Part shown: positions 1 through 11,755 of the stretch, piece after piece
Position numbering within the stretch: the first letter of the stretch is position 1
Layout: every line of letters begins with the position of its first letter
Origin: Nymphaea colorata
Lineage: Eukaryota; Streptophyta; Magnoliopsida; Nymphaeales; Nymphaeaceae
Direction of reading: 5' to 3'
Assembly: GCF_008831285.2 (NCBI RefSeq)
Contig: NC_045151.1
Span: forward strand, 9,114,571-9,178,570
Length of the DNA stretch: 64,000 nucleotides
Notes under the pieces: generated by a model
Seen by the model: only the letters and a program-made list of their open reading frames with translations
What the model was told of the DNA's origin: nothing
Databases searched by the model: none
Position numbers and translations under genes: made by a program

Positions 1-1058
1 CCCCAACCCCAACCCCAATCCTAACCTAGCTTTTTAAGGTTTACATCAACTTCTTTTTATATATATTAATTTCTCGGAAAAAAACTTGCGTGTGAAGCCT
101 ACCCAATCGAATTCCATCCCCTGGCTAAAATGGTTATGGCATCTACCAAGTCATATATATATATATATATATATAATCCTTCCATCAATTTCCATACTTT
201 ATATATGTATATAAACACACACACAACAGCTGCATGCGAGTCATGCTAATTCCATTAATTTCGGGATTTAAAGTAGGTTTGCTTGTTCATTTAAGCTCTT
301 CACGTTAGTAATGGACAAGTTGGGATTAAGCTGGAGCAGAAAAAGATGATGACGCCAAGATAAACACCCCGGTACTCATACTGTTCACCTTTTTAACCTA
401 ATTAGAGGTCATAATATGTGAAGGAAGTCCTTGTTAGGCTCCCAGCTTCTCCTCTTTCTATATATTGTTAATTAAAGAATGTGTCAATAATGTACTTGTA
501 TTCACAAGGAAGGTAAAGATGCTTTTTCGCCAAGTTGAGAAGGAAGGAATGCCTGAATGACTTCGCATGTACACATCACCTCTTAGAGAAAGAGACAGGG
601 AGAGAGAGTAAGCGCGCAAAATTATAGGGGAGGATAAAAAAGATAACGGTTACGGTGGAGGAGGTGACTCTCCCTCGTGGGACTGAAAATGTCGTCTTAG
701 GAAGGGAAAATGCCACCTGTGAAGGGGCGGTGGTGTGCCACGTGGTGGAAGGCCCATCCATTATTGCCACAACCTAAGTGTGGCCAAGTGGTATGTCCAC
801 CACTCCCTCTTTGTTTGTCCATTTTGTGATGCATCATTCTCATCCAGTTGTTTCTTTTCTTTATTCATTTCCTTATGGCTGCTGACTTCAGATAAGATCT
901 TTTGAACGAACGAGGGGGGAGGGGCGGAGGGGGCATGACTTTCTCATGAACTGCCATCTCCTTTTCTTTCTCGAAGTGCAGCCCCCTAACTTTGCATAAA
1001 GGAGCCGCCAAAACTCCCACGCCTTTTATGCACCCCTTCCTCCCTCTCATATCTGACA

Positions 1059-1424
<366 letters not shown>

Positions 1425-3106
1425 ACCAAACTTCATATTAGAGGGGCATCAGTATATAAACTTTGAGCAATCCTTGACGCCAGAAGATGCCACGTGAAAA
1501 CTTGGTAGATTAATTATTTCAGAACTCTGATACCAAGACTAGTAGATCTTGTTTTAAACCACAATGCTTTGTTACGTTGACGAACATGTTATGGTAGAAG
1601 ACGAACGATCATCATATCCTTGTGGCTAAACCATGTAAACCTTCCTTCTTTATTAGATGGCTATAAAGGCATTAATTATATTTAATTGATAAATGGACCA
1701 TCGAGAAAAAGGAACAATTGACAGCATAGTTCGAAGAGTAGCAGTTCTGATGGCGGACTAAAAGTATCAAAATAGTGAATCATTCTACTTGATATTCCTT
1801 GAGGAGTAGGTGTGCTTTATGGCATCGAGAGACCAGTGTGCTTTCCTTTAACATACTCATTTACAACCAATAATTGCATGGCAGCTTGGTGGTGGTGAAA
1901 CGAGTGCCTAGGCGTTATTATTCTAAAGTACCTCTATTTTTCTTTTTTGTCCTAGCATGCTTCCAATGTAAGTTGTAGGCAGCTTGGATATACGTTTTTT
2001 TTGGCTCAAGATGAGGGTGGGTTTGCACATACGTTAGATTAGAAAAGTTGTAGAATATGGGTCCTACTCCTATCTTCGCATAGGTATTGTACTCCTATCT
2101 TGGTGTTCTCCCAAGATAATGAAAACATGTGAGTTTGGAAGCAGGTTCAATACATGAAGGAGAACCCGTGACAAATTGGGGACCTTGATGCAAGTCGAAA
2201 TTTGGAATTAAAAGAAATGGTGGTAAGAAAATATGAGTCTTATTCTCCTTTGTCATATGGCTCAAGAACGAATATTTTCCTGTTTGACATTTGATATAAT
2301 ATAGGGTTTGATGTGTTCTTTCTCTTTATTATGTCTGTATCAAATTCTCACTCTCCATGCAACATGTTAGCATAAACAATTGCTCATAAATCCTTCAAAA
2401 CTTTGCAAAGAGCAGTATGTTTAAAAAAAAAAAAACGATTTTTCATGAAAATTTGGCTCTAGAACGAGCAAAATATTGTAAAGATACAAGTTTCAGCGTA
2501 AGGTTTCATGCCATATGAAGGCAGTCATAAATTTCAATGACAAAAGTTTATTCCCATGTTGACAGTTTTAGAAAATTCTTCTCTCTCCAAAAGCTATAAT
2601 AATGGGCGACCCCCTGTCAGGACACAATTTATCAAAAAATGGCTTGTTGAGTACAGTACATTTGGGGAAAACCCAAAGGAGTGTCCAAGCTAAAGTTTAA
2701 GCAAGGACTCTTAAAGCTTGCGTAAGGTCTTGACTTCGAGCTGCATTAACACTCAACCAAGAAACCAAATGAGGCTCAATTGACTCAACTGAGATAGTGG
2801 GAGTGCAGGCTTCGTCAGGTCTTTAGCGGTTTCGGTAAATTTCTTTTTCCTCCTCTTTTCTTTTCTTATTTCTAATTTTTTTTCTTTTCTTTTTAGGAAC
2901 ATGTTTAGTTCTTTTTCTTTTGTTTTCCGCTTGCTTTGGTTAATTTATTTTCTGCTTTAGCTTTTAGGTTTCTTTTATTTGCTTTTGTATGTTTTAAGTT
3001 TAGTTTAATTGTTTTATATATGTTTAGGTTTTAGAATTTCCAGCTTTCCTAGAATTATAATTTTAATTTTTTTGTCTACAGGCTTGGGTCGAGGGGGCGG
3101 TATGCC

Positions 3107-3109
<3 letters not shown>

Positions 3110-3167
<58 letters not shown>

Positions 3168-3168
3168 T
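3110..3168. repeat. (TC)n(AC)n compound microsatellite
   Basis: An uninterrupted TC dinucleotide run is followed by an AC run. Confidence 0.95.
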
Positions 3169-5084
3169 TTTAGTATTTAAATTGTGGTTTATCTTACTGC
3201 ATTAATGCACGTTCGAATATATAGTTCCCCTTTTTGTTTACTGCCTACATATCTAGAATCATGCATCTAATATTGATTTCACGTATGCACCTCAACATAT
3301 ATAGGAATCATGAAGAAATTAAGTTTGACTGGCTGGTAACATGTCATAAAACAGTAGTTCTAGTACACGAACATCCAGCTCAGTCTACTCTTAACATGAA
3401 CTAATTTTTAAAAATATATGTTTTCAAATGCATGTTTTGAAAACCAAACTTCTTTAAAAATATGATTTCTAAAACCCTAGGTTTATGCATGATCAAGATA
3501 TAAAGCACATTACAAGTAAGTCCTAAACTCTAGGTCTAGCTCTCCTTGGTTGGCCCCTCTAAAAATCTCCGCTTAATTATGACCAAGCATTGAGCCCACT
3601 ACAAGGAACCATGATTTGATCAAGCACTAAATAGGTTGCCTGAACTCTAATCCAATCCCAGGTCCTTAGTCAAGTCAATCCTTACTATGGAACTCTCATT
3701 ATGTCAAGCTTAACTAAACCCATATCCATATCAATTGAACCTCAAATAAGCATTATTGGATCTTATGGTGAATCAGATCCAAGATCTGAATAAGATGATA
3801 TCGGACCTCAGATTTAGATTCAGACTTCATGGCAATATCAAAATTGGATATGGATAATAGGTTACAAGCATTAAATTTCAAATTCAATTTTCAATCTCTA
3901 TTTAGATTATTTGAATAAAACTTCAAGGGACCTTGCAATCTAAAATATGGATCTTATTTATCACATTGTGAGTCTGAACTATAAATCTGAATTTAAAACC
4001 AAGTTGGCCCTCAGATAAACTTTAGAGGCTAAACTCCTATTGCAAGTCTAGATTTTAGAACAAGTACTTTGGACTTTAAATCATGAATCAATGCAATGGA
4101 ACTCAGGTCATGAATTTGGATCATAGATCTTGAAATTTTGATTAGATCTTAGATTCTTTAGAATCATGTCCCATGTCCTATAAACCTTAGGGACTGGACC
4201 TTGACCATGCATACTCTAGTTGCATGTGTACAATGTTAGACCTAGGTCAGTTTGCATGAATTAGTAAATAATGAGTCAAGGATAATTAACTAAGCCATTT
4301 CAAACCAACATTACAAGTTCATGAATCCTGATATCAGATGGTTCACCTAGATTTCAAGCATGCATCTCTTTTTAAAAACTAGGGCACGTTTGAGTTTTAT
4401 ACTTAAGATTAGGACGACAATCATTACTTGGGTACTTAAAACACTAATCCTGAAAGAAGCCTAAAGAGTTGGCTCTATACTTGGCTGGGAAGATGAATCT
4501 AAAAAGCCAGAAAAAATATTGAAAAGCAAAACAAAAATGCTTCAACAAATAGAAGCTAGCTACGAGCAGATATTCACAAATGATTTCTGGATTCCCCCTC
4601 CTAATGCTCTTAGATCATGCTGAAAATCTGAAAAAGAAGAAAACAAATTTAACGTAGCTTCGGAGTAAAGGCTCCTATGTCCACAATGCCACCTCACTCA
4701 ACGCGCATGCATCTTTTTAAGAGGAGGTTTTTTTCACTAGTACAAAATAGAGGATTACACTTTGAGGGGAGACAGGATCATCTCATTGATTTTAGACTAT
4801 CTCTACATTGATCATAATGAACATTTCTGCTAAAAGAGGCTCACTTTTTTCCCGACAGTTCGTTCCTTGATATTTCTTTTCATATGTAGTGCGGTTCTCA
4901 TGTAGGTAGTGTTCCTGTGGTGCTGGTCGAGATCCATTTTCTTGGCCTTGCCATTCTCATTTCCCTTGGCTCCTTTATTACTGCCACTTATCTTCCTTAG
5001 CGGTAACACTTTGTTGGTGCTTATCACCAGCTCAGTCTTGACCCAAATCCATCGCTGCCTGTCCTTTCAACTTGAGCATGTAGC

Positions 5085-5463
5085 TAGGGATGCCAATAAT
5101 CATGTCCACTTTTTCATATAATCACATATTCCAATTCGAATTCAAACAAAAAAATGTTCTATCCGAATCCGAATCCAAAATCTGATTTTACAGTCCAAAT
5201 CTGATCCGAAACTGATTTTTATATTTATATCTGAATCTGAATTTTATACTGGATTTTTCTAATTTTTAAATTGTAATATCATTAGATATAGGATATTGGT
5301 CTGAAAATGAATCTGATCCGAATCCGAATCTGATCAGACGCCATTTATTAAATCTGAATATGATCCGATTTCTTAATCAGATACTAATTTTTTTTCATAA
5401 TTTGATTTTTTCGGATCAGTTCAGTTGGATATCTGATTCAAATAAGATATATTGACATCTCTA
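5085..5463. mobile_element. hAT-type MITE (non-autonomous, 379 bp)
   Basis: The left end TAGGGATGCCAATA (5085) is an inverted copy of the right end TATTGACATCTCTA (ending 5463), with two mismatches. The element is flanked by 8-bp direct repeats: CATGTAGC at 5077-5084 and CCTGTAGC at 5464-5471, one mismatch. An 8-bp duplication and TAGGGNTGNCAAT-type ends are typical of hAT-derived MITEs in plants. The interior is rich in GATCCGAATCCGAAT words and codes for nothing. Confidence 0.85.
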
Positions 5464-8185
5464 CCTGTAGCCAGCTTTGCTTGCCAATGCTTCTTTCCAT
5501 AGAGACTTATTTCACATCAAACCGTTTAGTGGAAAAATTTTGAGTTTAGTTTCTCTTTGAACTTTATGGCAAGCACATTAGTGGGGAATGTGTGTGTGCA
5601 GAAATTTGTAGACAGGGCGAAGGTTGACCCAAAACCTCTTGGCAACAGTGTTAAAACTCCACTCCTAGCTTAGCTTGTACCTCCCCATTCCCACGTTATA
5701 CACAGTAGAAATTGTGTTAATTCATGTTCTCTTTCCTGCCTTGTAATGTTGCTAAAAAGTTAAGTATCAACCTCAGGTTGAAACAACTAAGACAAAAGTA
5801 GCTATTAATTACTAGATTAGCTATAGAAAAAGTTGGTGTTGATAATATTTTTACTATTTTAATTTGGAGTAATCCAACGTCACAAGTAATTACAAGATGT
5901 TAATATTGCACTCATGACACACTTAACCGATGGACCCAAAATACGAGAGCAAGTTTGGTACATCACTTCATGTATATATCAAGCATACACTGGACGTGGA
6001 TCCTGCTATCAATATGCATATTTATTTTCATACCCAAACATTACATATGCATGTGCAGGAGATAATAAATAAATATAAAATAACAAATAAGTATGAAATA
6101 ATGTGCTTAAGATAAAAAGGATTTATGAGATAATGAGATAATCCTAAACATAAGTATGAGATAATGTTTATTAGATAACAAAAAATTTATGAGATAAGGA
6201 GATAACGTGTGGATGTATAAAAGAAAGATAAACATAAGTATGAGTTAATAAAATGTTTACGTAAACATAAGTATGAGATAATGATTACGAGATAATAAAA
6301 TATTTTTGAGATAATAAGATAATGGATGAATGTATGAGATAACACTAAACATAAGTATGAGATAATGAGATAACGCTGTTATCGAGACAAAAAAAACGAC
6401 AATGTTTTTTTTACTTAAATGCATATTGGTCATAATGATATGCATATATGGTACGTTTATCGGTTTTTTTTCCGTCACTGCAAAAAGTTTTTTTTTTTTT
6501 GTATCAATAATGACCATTTTTTGTCATTATTAAAATAATGTATGAAATTTCATATACGAGAACGACACGCATAACCAGCTTCGCCAAAGTACTTCAATTA
6601 CTTTCTTGCCTATTCGATATAGTTCAGCTCAACAACAACGGATAATGCCTTTGGCCGAGGCGTAGCTCAAAGTGGATCCCTTGATACCAACTTCCAAACT
6701 TGTTCTAGCCAAATATTAGTTGTCCACATCCGGTTTATAACTTCGTAATATTTAGTCGCCAGAAGAATTCACTTATTTGTGCGCGGGTGTATGCCTGAAA
6801 GTCTTGAGGTGGTGCAGTTTCTCTTGAAAAAGCACATGAATTTGTAGCGAATTTCATTTTACCGCTGGATATAATTCCATATTTGCATTTTTCTGCACTT
6901 TCAATTAAAAATGAAAAATAAAAAGGTTGGTAGGGATGGTAGGTCATTGACACGTAACCCCTTTGCTTGCTACTATAATTGGGGCTGTTGTAGGGGCCGC
7001 CAGGAAGGTTGGTCGGCGAAAGTTTAGTCCATCCCATTGGTGCCCTCTTCAGCTATAAATATTAAACGTTCGTGTGTGTGGAGAGGCAAACGGCCGGTAT
7101 ACGTCAATGGTGCCTGATTTTATTGGATATTGAACTCTTAACCTTCCTCAAAAAGTTCTTATTTGTATTAATGGAACTTTTCTTTGATGCTTTTCTTAGA
7201 ATATTTTTCCTGTATACACAAGTGAAATAGATATAACGGAATGATCCTTACTCCAGATCTTTGGTGACCACGCCGTCTTAAAAAACAATAGTTAGGTCCA
7301 TATATAAAGACAGTTTAGACTCAGGACTCGCTGTACTCTTTTATGCTCAATGAATAGGAAGAGGCTTGAACCAATTACTTATATCTGGTAGTTAGAACAT
7401 TATCATATGAAAGAATATCAGAACATTAGGAGCAATATTATCATTATTACCAAAGGTTTATAAAATTTAATCCATGCATACATTGGAAAAAAAGAAAAAG
7501 AACAATCGTATAGCGCCATAGTTTGGAATGAAAAAAATATTTACTAGAAATGACTAATTAACCATAGTTTTTACTTTTTGTGAACTGAAACTTATATGGA
7601 TATCTAAACGTTTTTAATAAAAGTGAGTTGCGAATAAAATAATTCAAAATTTTCAATGGTTCAAGTTCTTTAACTATTGATTGCCAATAATGCATCAAAG
7701 TTGATCACAGCTCGAATAAACTTTTCATTTATTAGCTTTGATCCATTGTTCTACTTCAACCTCAGCATCGCCAACTTTAACGAATCAGCAATACCCAAAG
7801 AAATTTACATATAAATGTAAACAAATAGACCAATAAAATCACGCATGTGTAGTGTACTTACAGAAGATTAAAAAAAAAAAAAAAAAGCTCATCAAATATG
7901 AACGGCATTACCCTTATCACTTAGTAATTGACTAATTATTTTTTCACGGTGTTGCCCTCGTAGGCATGTCATTTGGGCTCATCCTCGTCCAATCAAACGG
8001 AAGATATGCCATCACATCGGAAGAAAAAGTGTAGTATGCCAATTAATTAGACAACCAAAAACAACTTCTTATTTTATTTCATTTGATCAAATCAAACCAA
8101 TTTGGTCAAATCAAATTGTCGAGAATGCTTTTATTGGTCTTCAAATTTTCTTACGTTTTATGAGTTGCACTTCACAGAAGCTCTG

Positions 8186-8221
<36 letters not shown>

Positions 8222-9530
8222 TCAGAATCCTATACATTTACATAAACATATATAAAAATTAACTACATGCTCTCACTGTGAAGAAGAAGGAGAGGCCCTT
8301 ATTTTCTATGAGTTGTTCGATTAAGTTGATTGATGGATGGTTCATAAAATATCACATGTAAAACAATCTCTCTGAAGTGTAGTCATAGTACTATTTTTTT
8401 TGTCTTTCTTTGTGAAGAAAAATAACATTAGAAGTAATAATCTTGTGAGCTATATTTCAAACAAGTTGATCAAATTATTCATAGATAATAATACATCACA
8501 GAAGAAAGAAAAGTGATGATCTAATTATCAGCAGCAAGTATACTAGCTCAACCACTTATAAAGTCACTGATTTGGAATTAGATAGATGTTTAGGAATTAG
8601 CACCTCATCTGCGTTGAGTCGATAAGATGATTGACTTTATTAGGAGGACACAGTCTTCAATCATCGATGTTCATGGATTGAGAAAGTTCATAGAGAGTAA
8701 AGGACATCGATAAAAAATTATATAAATATTCGAGGGTTTCAAACAGAGGAAGTATGAGATGAGAAAACAGGACGAACCCACACAGTCTCTGCTTATCAAA
8801 CTAGTTGTGGTTAGTCACCGTTTGAATGATGAATTGAAGCTAATAATTACTAGACGAATTAAGATTCAATAAGTTGAATGCATTGGCTAACTTTGGAGTT
8901 TGGATAAGGTTACTGTAGTAACTATTAATAAAGCCATTCAACATTCTGGGCTTGAAAAGGCAAAAATGCAGGGGTAACGATGTGTTCGAAAGTTAAATAT
9001 GTCTTTTGACGGTCGGGCAACTGCAGTTAGTAAAATTTCTGGTTAATTGATTTGTCCAGAGTTTTTGTCACCGATCACCTGATAGAGAACATATATTAGT
9101 TTAGGTACGTTTATACATTCCTTTTAAGGAAACATACCGCACGGCCTGGAAGATCGCCAAGCAAAAATGTCAAAACTTTGGCAATATGAGTTTAAATCTC
9201 ACGAGTTTTCATCTTCCCATGTTCCTCAACCCCACAAGAATCATAACGTAAAATGTTTTATGGATATCCAGAAACTATATATATACACACACATAGAGAG
9301 ACAGAGGGAGTCGAGCTTTGATCATACTTCATTGTAATTTAAGAAATAATAACAAACCATTCTAACCTTTTATATTTTGATGCATTCTGAGCTCGCGTTT
9401 TTTTGTTACCTTTATTTCTCTTTTTTACAATTTGAAATGACGTGATACGAACTTTATAGATTACAATTGTCAAATTATTTCGGTTAACTAATATTTTAAA
9501 CTAAGTTGTAAGATAATTAACGCCGGAAGA
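5464..9530. other. Intergenic region upstream of the NAC gene
   Basis: No gene is recognised. The region holds the 84-bp repeat cluster at 6146-6380, an 18-bp poly(A) near 7871, an (AT)n run at 8188-8217 and otherwise AT-rich sequence without domain-bearing reading frames. A GAGACA word (reverse of the auxin response element core TGTCTC) lies at 9298-9303, about 570 bp upstream of the NAC start codon. A single six-base word is weak evidence. Confidence 0.5.
6146..6380. repeat. Degenerate 84-bp tandem repeats
   Basis: The word AAACATAAGTATGAG begins at 6146, 6230, 6263 and 6347. Two of the intervals are exactly 84 bp (6146-6230 and 6263-6347), filled with GAGATAA-rich sequence. The repeat thus exists as two 84-bp-period pairs separated by a 33-bp partial unit. 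Confidence 0.75.
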
Positions 9531-9537
9531 TATAAAA
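9531..9537 (+). promoter_or_regulatory. Candidate TATA box of the NAC gene
   Basis: TATAAAA lies 343 bp upstream of the NAC start codon, just before a CT-rich leader. If used, transcription would start near 9562 and give a 5' UTR of about 310 nt. This rests on position and motif only. Confidence 0.4.
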
Positions 9538-9561
9538 CTTGAAAACCCGGAGCCATTTGAA

Positions 9562-9873
9562 GCAATTTCTCTCTCTCTCTCTCTCTCCCTCTGTCTATAG
9601 AGTAACGGACGTCCGATATTCCATCATCATCCCCCAAAATGATCCCGTGTAGACACGTCCATTCTTCTATTAATAGGCCCTCCTCCTCCTCTCCTCCCCC
9701 CACCCGTTCCATTGTCGCCGTTGAATTTCCTCTCTCTCTCTCTCTCTCCTTCGTGAATTTCTGAGCGAACAGGAATTTCTGAGCGCCCACTTCAGTCCCT
9801 GCATCGAACCCGAAGGCCTGCAGGCATCCAATTGAAATTCAAGAGATCTCTCTCTGTGTAGCTGCAGAGGGAG
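9562..9873 (+). promoter_or_regulatory. Probable 5' leader of the NAC gene with CT repeats
   Basis: The stretch between the candidate TATA box and the start codon contains two (CT)n tracts (about 9568-9588 and 9728-9749) and a pyrimidine-rich section. CT-rich leaders are common in plant genes. It also contains one upstream ATG (9639) that opens a 41-codon frame. The transcription start is inferred. Confidence 0.45.
9639..9764 (+). CDS. Upstream ORF in the NAC leader (41 codons)
   Basis: This is the only ATG I see between the candidate transcription start and the NAC start codon. It opens a 41-codon frame that ends in TGA at 9762-9764, 109 bp before the NAC ATG. The peptide is Ser/Pro-rich, partly because the frame runs through the CT tracts, so it probably has no function as a peptide. 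Its translation could reduce initiation at the main ORF. Whether it lies in the transcript depends on the real transcription start. Confidence 0.3.
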   Translation: MIPCRHVHSSINRPSSSSPPPTRSIVAVEFPLSLSLSFVNF

Positions 9874-11755
9874 ATGAATTTCTTGACCCTCACAGAGTCG
9901 AAGCTTCCTCCTGGCTTCAGGTTCCACCCTCGAGACGACGAGCTCGTCTGCGACTACCTCGCCAGGAAGATCGCCAAGCACGAGTCCGACGATGTTCCCA
10001 CCATGGTTGAGGTCGACCTCAACAGGTGTGAACCTTGGGACCTCCCCTGTAAGCTTCTCTCTCCCCCTCTCTTATTTTCAGCCATGTCCGATCGGGCTTT
10101 TTTTTTTCCGACTTTTTCTGTTTATCTGCTTTAAAGTTGGGCTGCCAGATCTTGTTCCCAAAATCTCACATATCTCCTCTTGGTCTTTCTATTTTGGGGG
10201 TTGGTCCTTCCTTTTGCCAAGCCTCTGCTGTTTTCCCCTTTCCCAGACTTGCTTTGTTTGGCCTAAAACCACTTCAGGCGTCCCCAATTAAGAAAAGCTC
10301 GATCGCTCCTGCCCCCTTCCGGCTTCCTGCAGGTATATGGGCAGGACTAAAACTGTGGGCTGCCCGCACAAACCCACTTAGGGGGACCCGAATTGGCATG
10401 TTGCAGGTGCATCGGTGCTCGCACCTCCCACGAAGGTGCACCGATAGCTGCATCCCGCCATGAAACTTGTATTATTTTTTATCCAAGTGCGTTTAACTTG
10501 GAAATTGGAGGAACTTTCCGGCTCGACTAATTTTTTTTTTTTGCATATGCAGAGGAGCAACGTTTGTTTCTAGATTTTGATTACTTTTCTAATTGGTGAG
10601 TACTGATGTGATCGATCGTATTTGGTTTAGCATCGGCGAGGGTGGGAGGCAGAGAGTGGTACTTTTTCAGCCAGAGGGATCGAAAGTATGCGACGGGGTT
10701 GCGGACGAACCGGGCGACCATATCAGGCTACTGGAAGGCGACGGGGAAGGACAGGCAGGTGCACGATGTAAGAACAGGGCACTTGGTGGGGATGAGGAAA
10801 ACGCTGGTTTTCTACGAGGGAAGAGCACCTAAAGGGAAGAAGACAGACTGGGTGATGCACGAATTCAGAATGGAAGGCTCCTCGCCGTCGCCTACAGCTG
10901 CACCCTTCAAGGTGCTCACAAAATTTCAAATCCTTTCAGATCAATCAAACGGTTTTCTTTTTCTTTCTCTCTCTTAGAGGCAGAGAGCAAACAGGCTCCA
11001 TCCTTAAAGCATCCCATGTTCAACCCTGTGGTGGGTGCTCTTATTTGTAGCCTTACTGCTATTATTTGCAAACATAGAGAAGAACCAGGAAGGGGTCATT
11101 CCTTGGGGTCCTACAGTAAGGATCCCCCAGAAGAGGGGAACAAACTCTAGTTCTTTCCAGCAATTGGAAAACTTGATTTTCTGCATCTTTCCTTTTTTTT
11201 TTTTCCTTTTCCTTTTTCTTTTTTTGGCCCTAAATAGAACTGAGCCAGTTTTTCGTCTGTGAAACCTCAGGTCTAATCATCTTGGTTTCCATTGCACAGG
11301 AAGATTGGGTTTTATGTAGAGTTTTCCACAAGAACAGAGGGTCTGCAACAAGATCCAACGCAGAGAGCAATAGCTATGAAGAGACAAGCTCATGCTCCCT
11401 CCCGGCACTGATAGATCACCCCTTCAATGTCAACCCGCAATCAGGGGATTGTGAGCATGGACCCTGCTTCTCCAACCTCCTCCAACCTCAAACATCCCAT
11501 TTTGGAATTATGGGTGATGTCGGTTCCTCCTTGAATCCCATGCCTAGTTTTGAGGACAGCTTTGCTGGTGACAGTAGTGTCCTAAAGGCTGTTTTAGATC
11601 AGCTAACCAAAACTGATGGCGGTGTGAAGTTAGAGGCGCCTCCAGTTACAGGGGAAGGGAGCTTCAGCAGGTCCACTCAGCAATTATTCAACCATGACAA
11701 TTATCTATCAGAAATTGGTTTGCAGGACATGTGGAACAACTATGATGGCCATTAA
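9874..11755 (+). CDS. NAC1: NAC-domain transcription factor, NAC1 (ANAC021/022)-like
   Basis: This is a three-exon gene encoding 303 residues. Exon 1 is 9874-10048, exon 2 10631-10911 and exon 3 11300-11755. Introns of 582 and 388 bp have GT-AG borders, phases 1 and 0. The NAC DNA-binding domain runs from about residue 10 to 164: [10 protein letters not shown] and DDELVCDYL (subdomain A), [13 protein letters not shown] (B), [19 protein letters not shown] (C), the [15 protein letters not shown] region and [11 protein letters not shown] (D), then [12 protein letters not shown] (E). Both intron positions are the standard NAC ones. The C-terminal half shows short motifs of the NAC1 group: [28 protein letters not shown] and a Trp-containing tail. 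In Arabidopsis, NAC1 promotes lateral root formation downstream of auxin and is cut by miR164. The target site is present here, overlapping EHGPCFSN. The protein should act in the nucleus as a dimer. No stops or frameshifts are seen, so the gene appears intact. Orthology is inferred from motifs. Confidence 0.93.
11454..11474 (+). promoter_or_regulatory. miR164 target site in NAC exon 3
   Basis: The 21-nt site AGCATGGACCCTGCTTCTCC+A pairs with the known plant miR164 sequence. miRNA positions 1-13 pair without mismatch, 14 and 15 are mismatched, 17 is a G:U wobble and 21 is mismatched. Slicing would be expected between 11464 and 11465. It overlaps the codons for EHGPCFSN, where miR164 sites lie in NAC1 and CUC-type genes. 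This supports both the gene assignment and post-transcriptional control by miR164. Confidence 0.9.

Noticed and set aside
1-30. (CCCCAA)3 at the window start as telomere-like sequence
   Set aside because: Plant telomeres are CCCTAAA. Three units at an arbitrary window edge are not enough.
9488-9981. Minus-strand frames opposite the NAC leader and exon 1
   Set aside because: They are shadows of the CT tracts and of the NAC coding frame, with no domain of their own.
10137-10463. 108-codon plus-strand frame in NAC intron 1
   Set aside because: It lies wholly within an intron with good GT-AG borders and has no recognisable domain.
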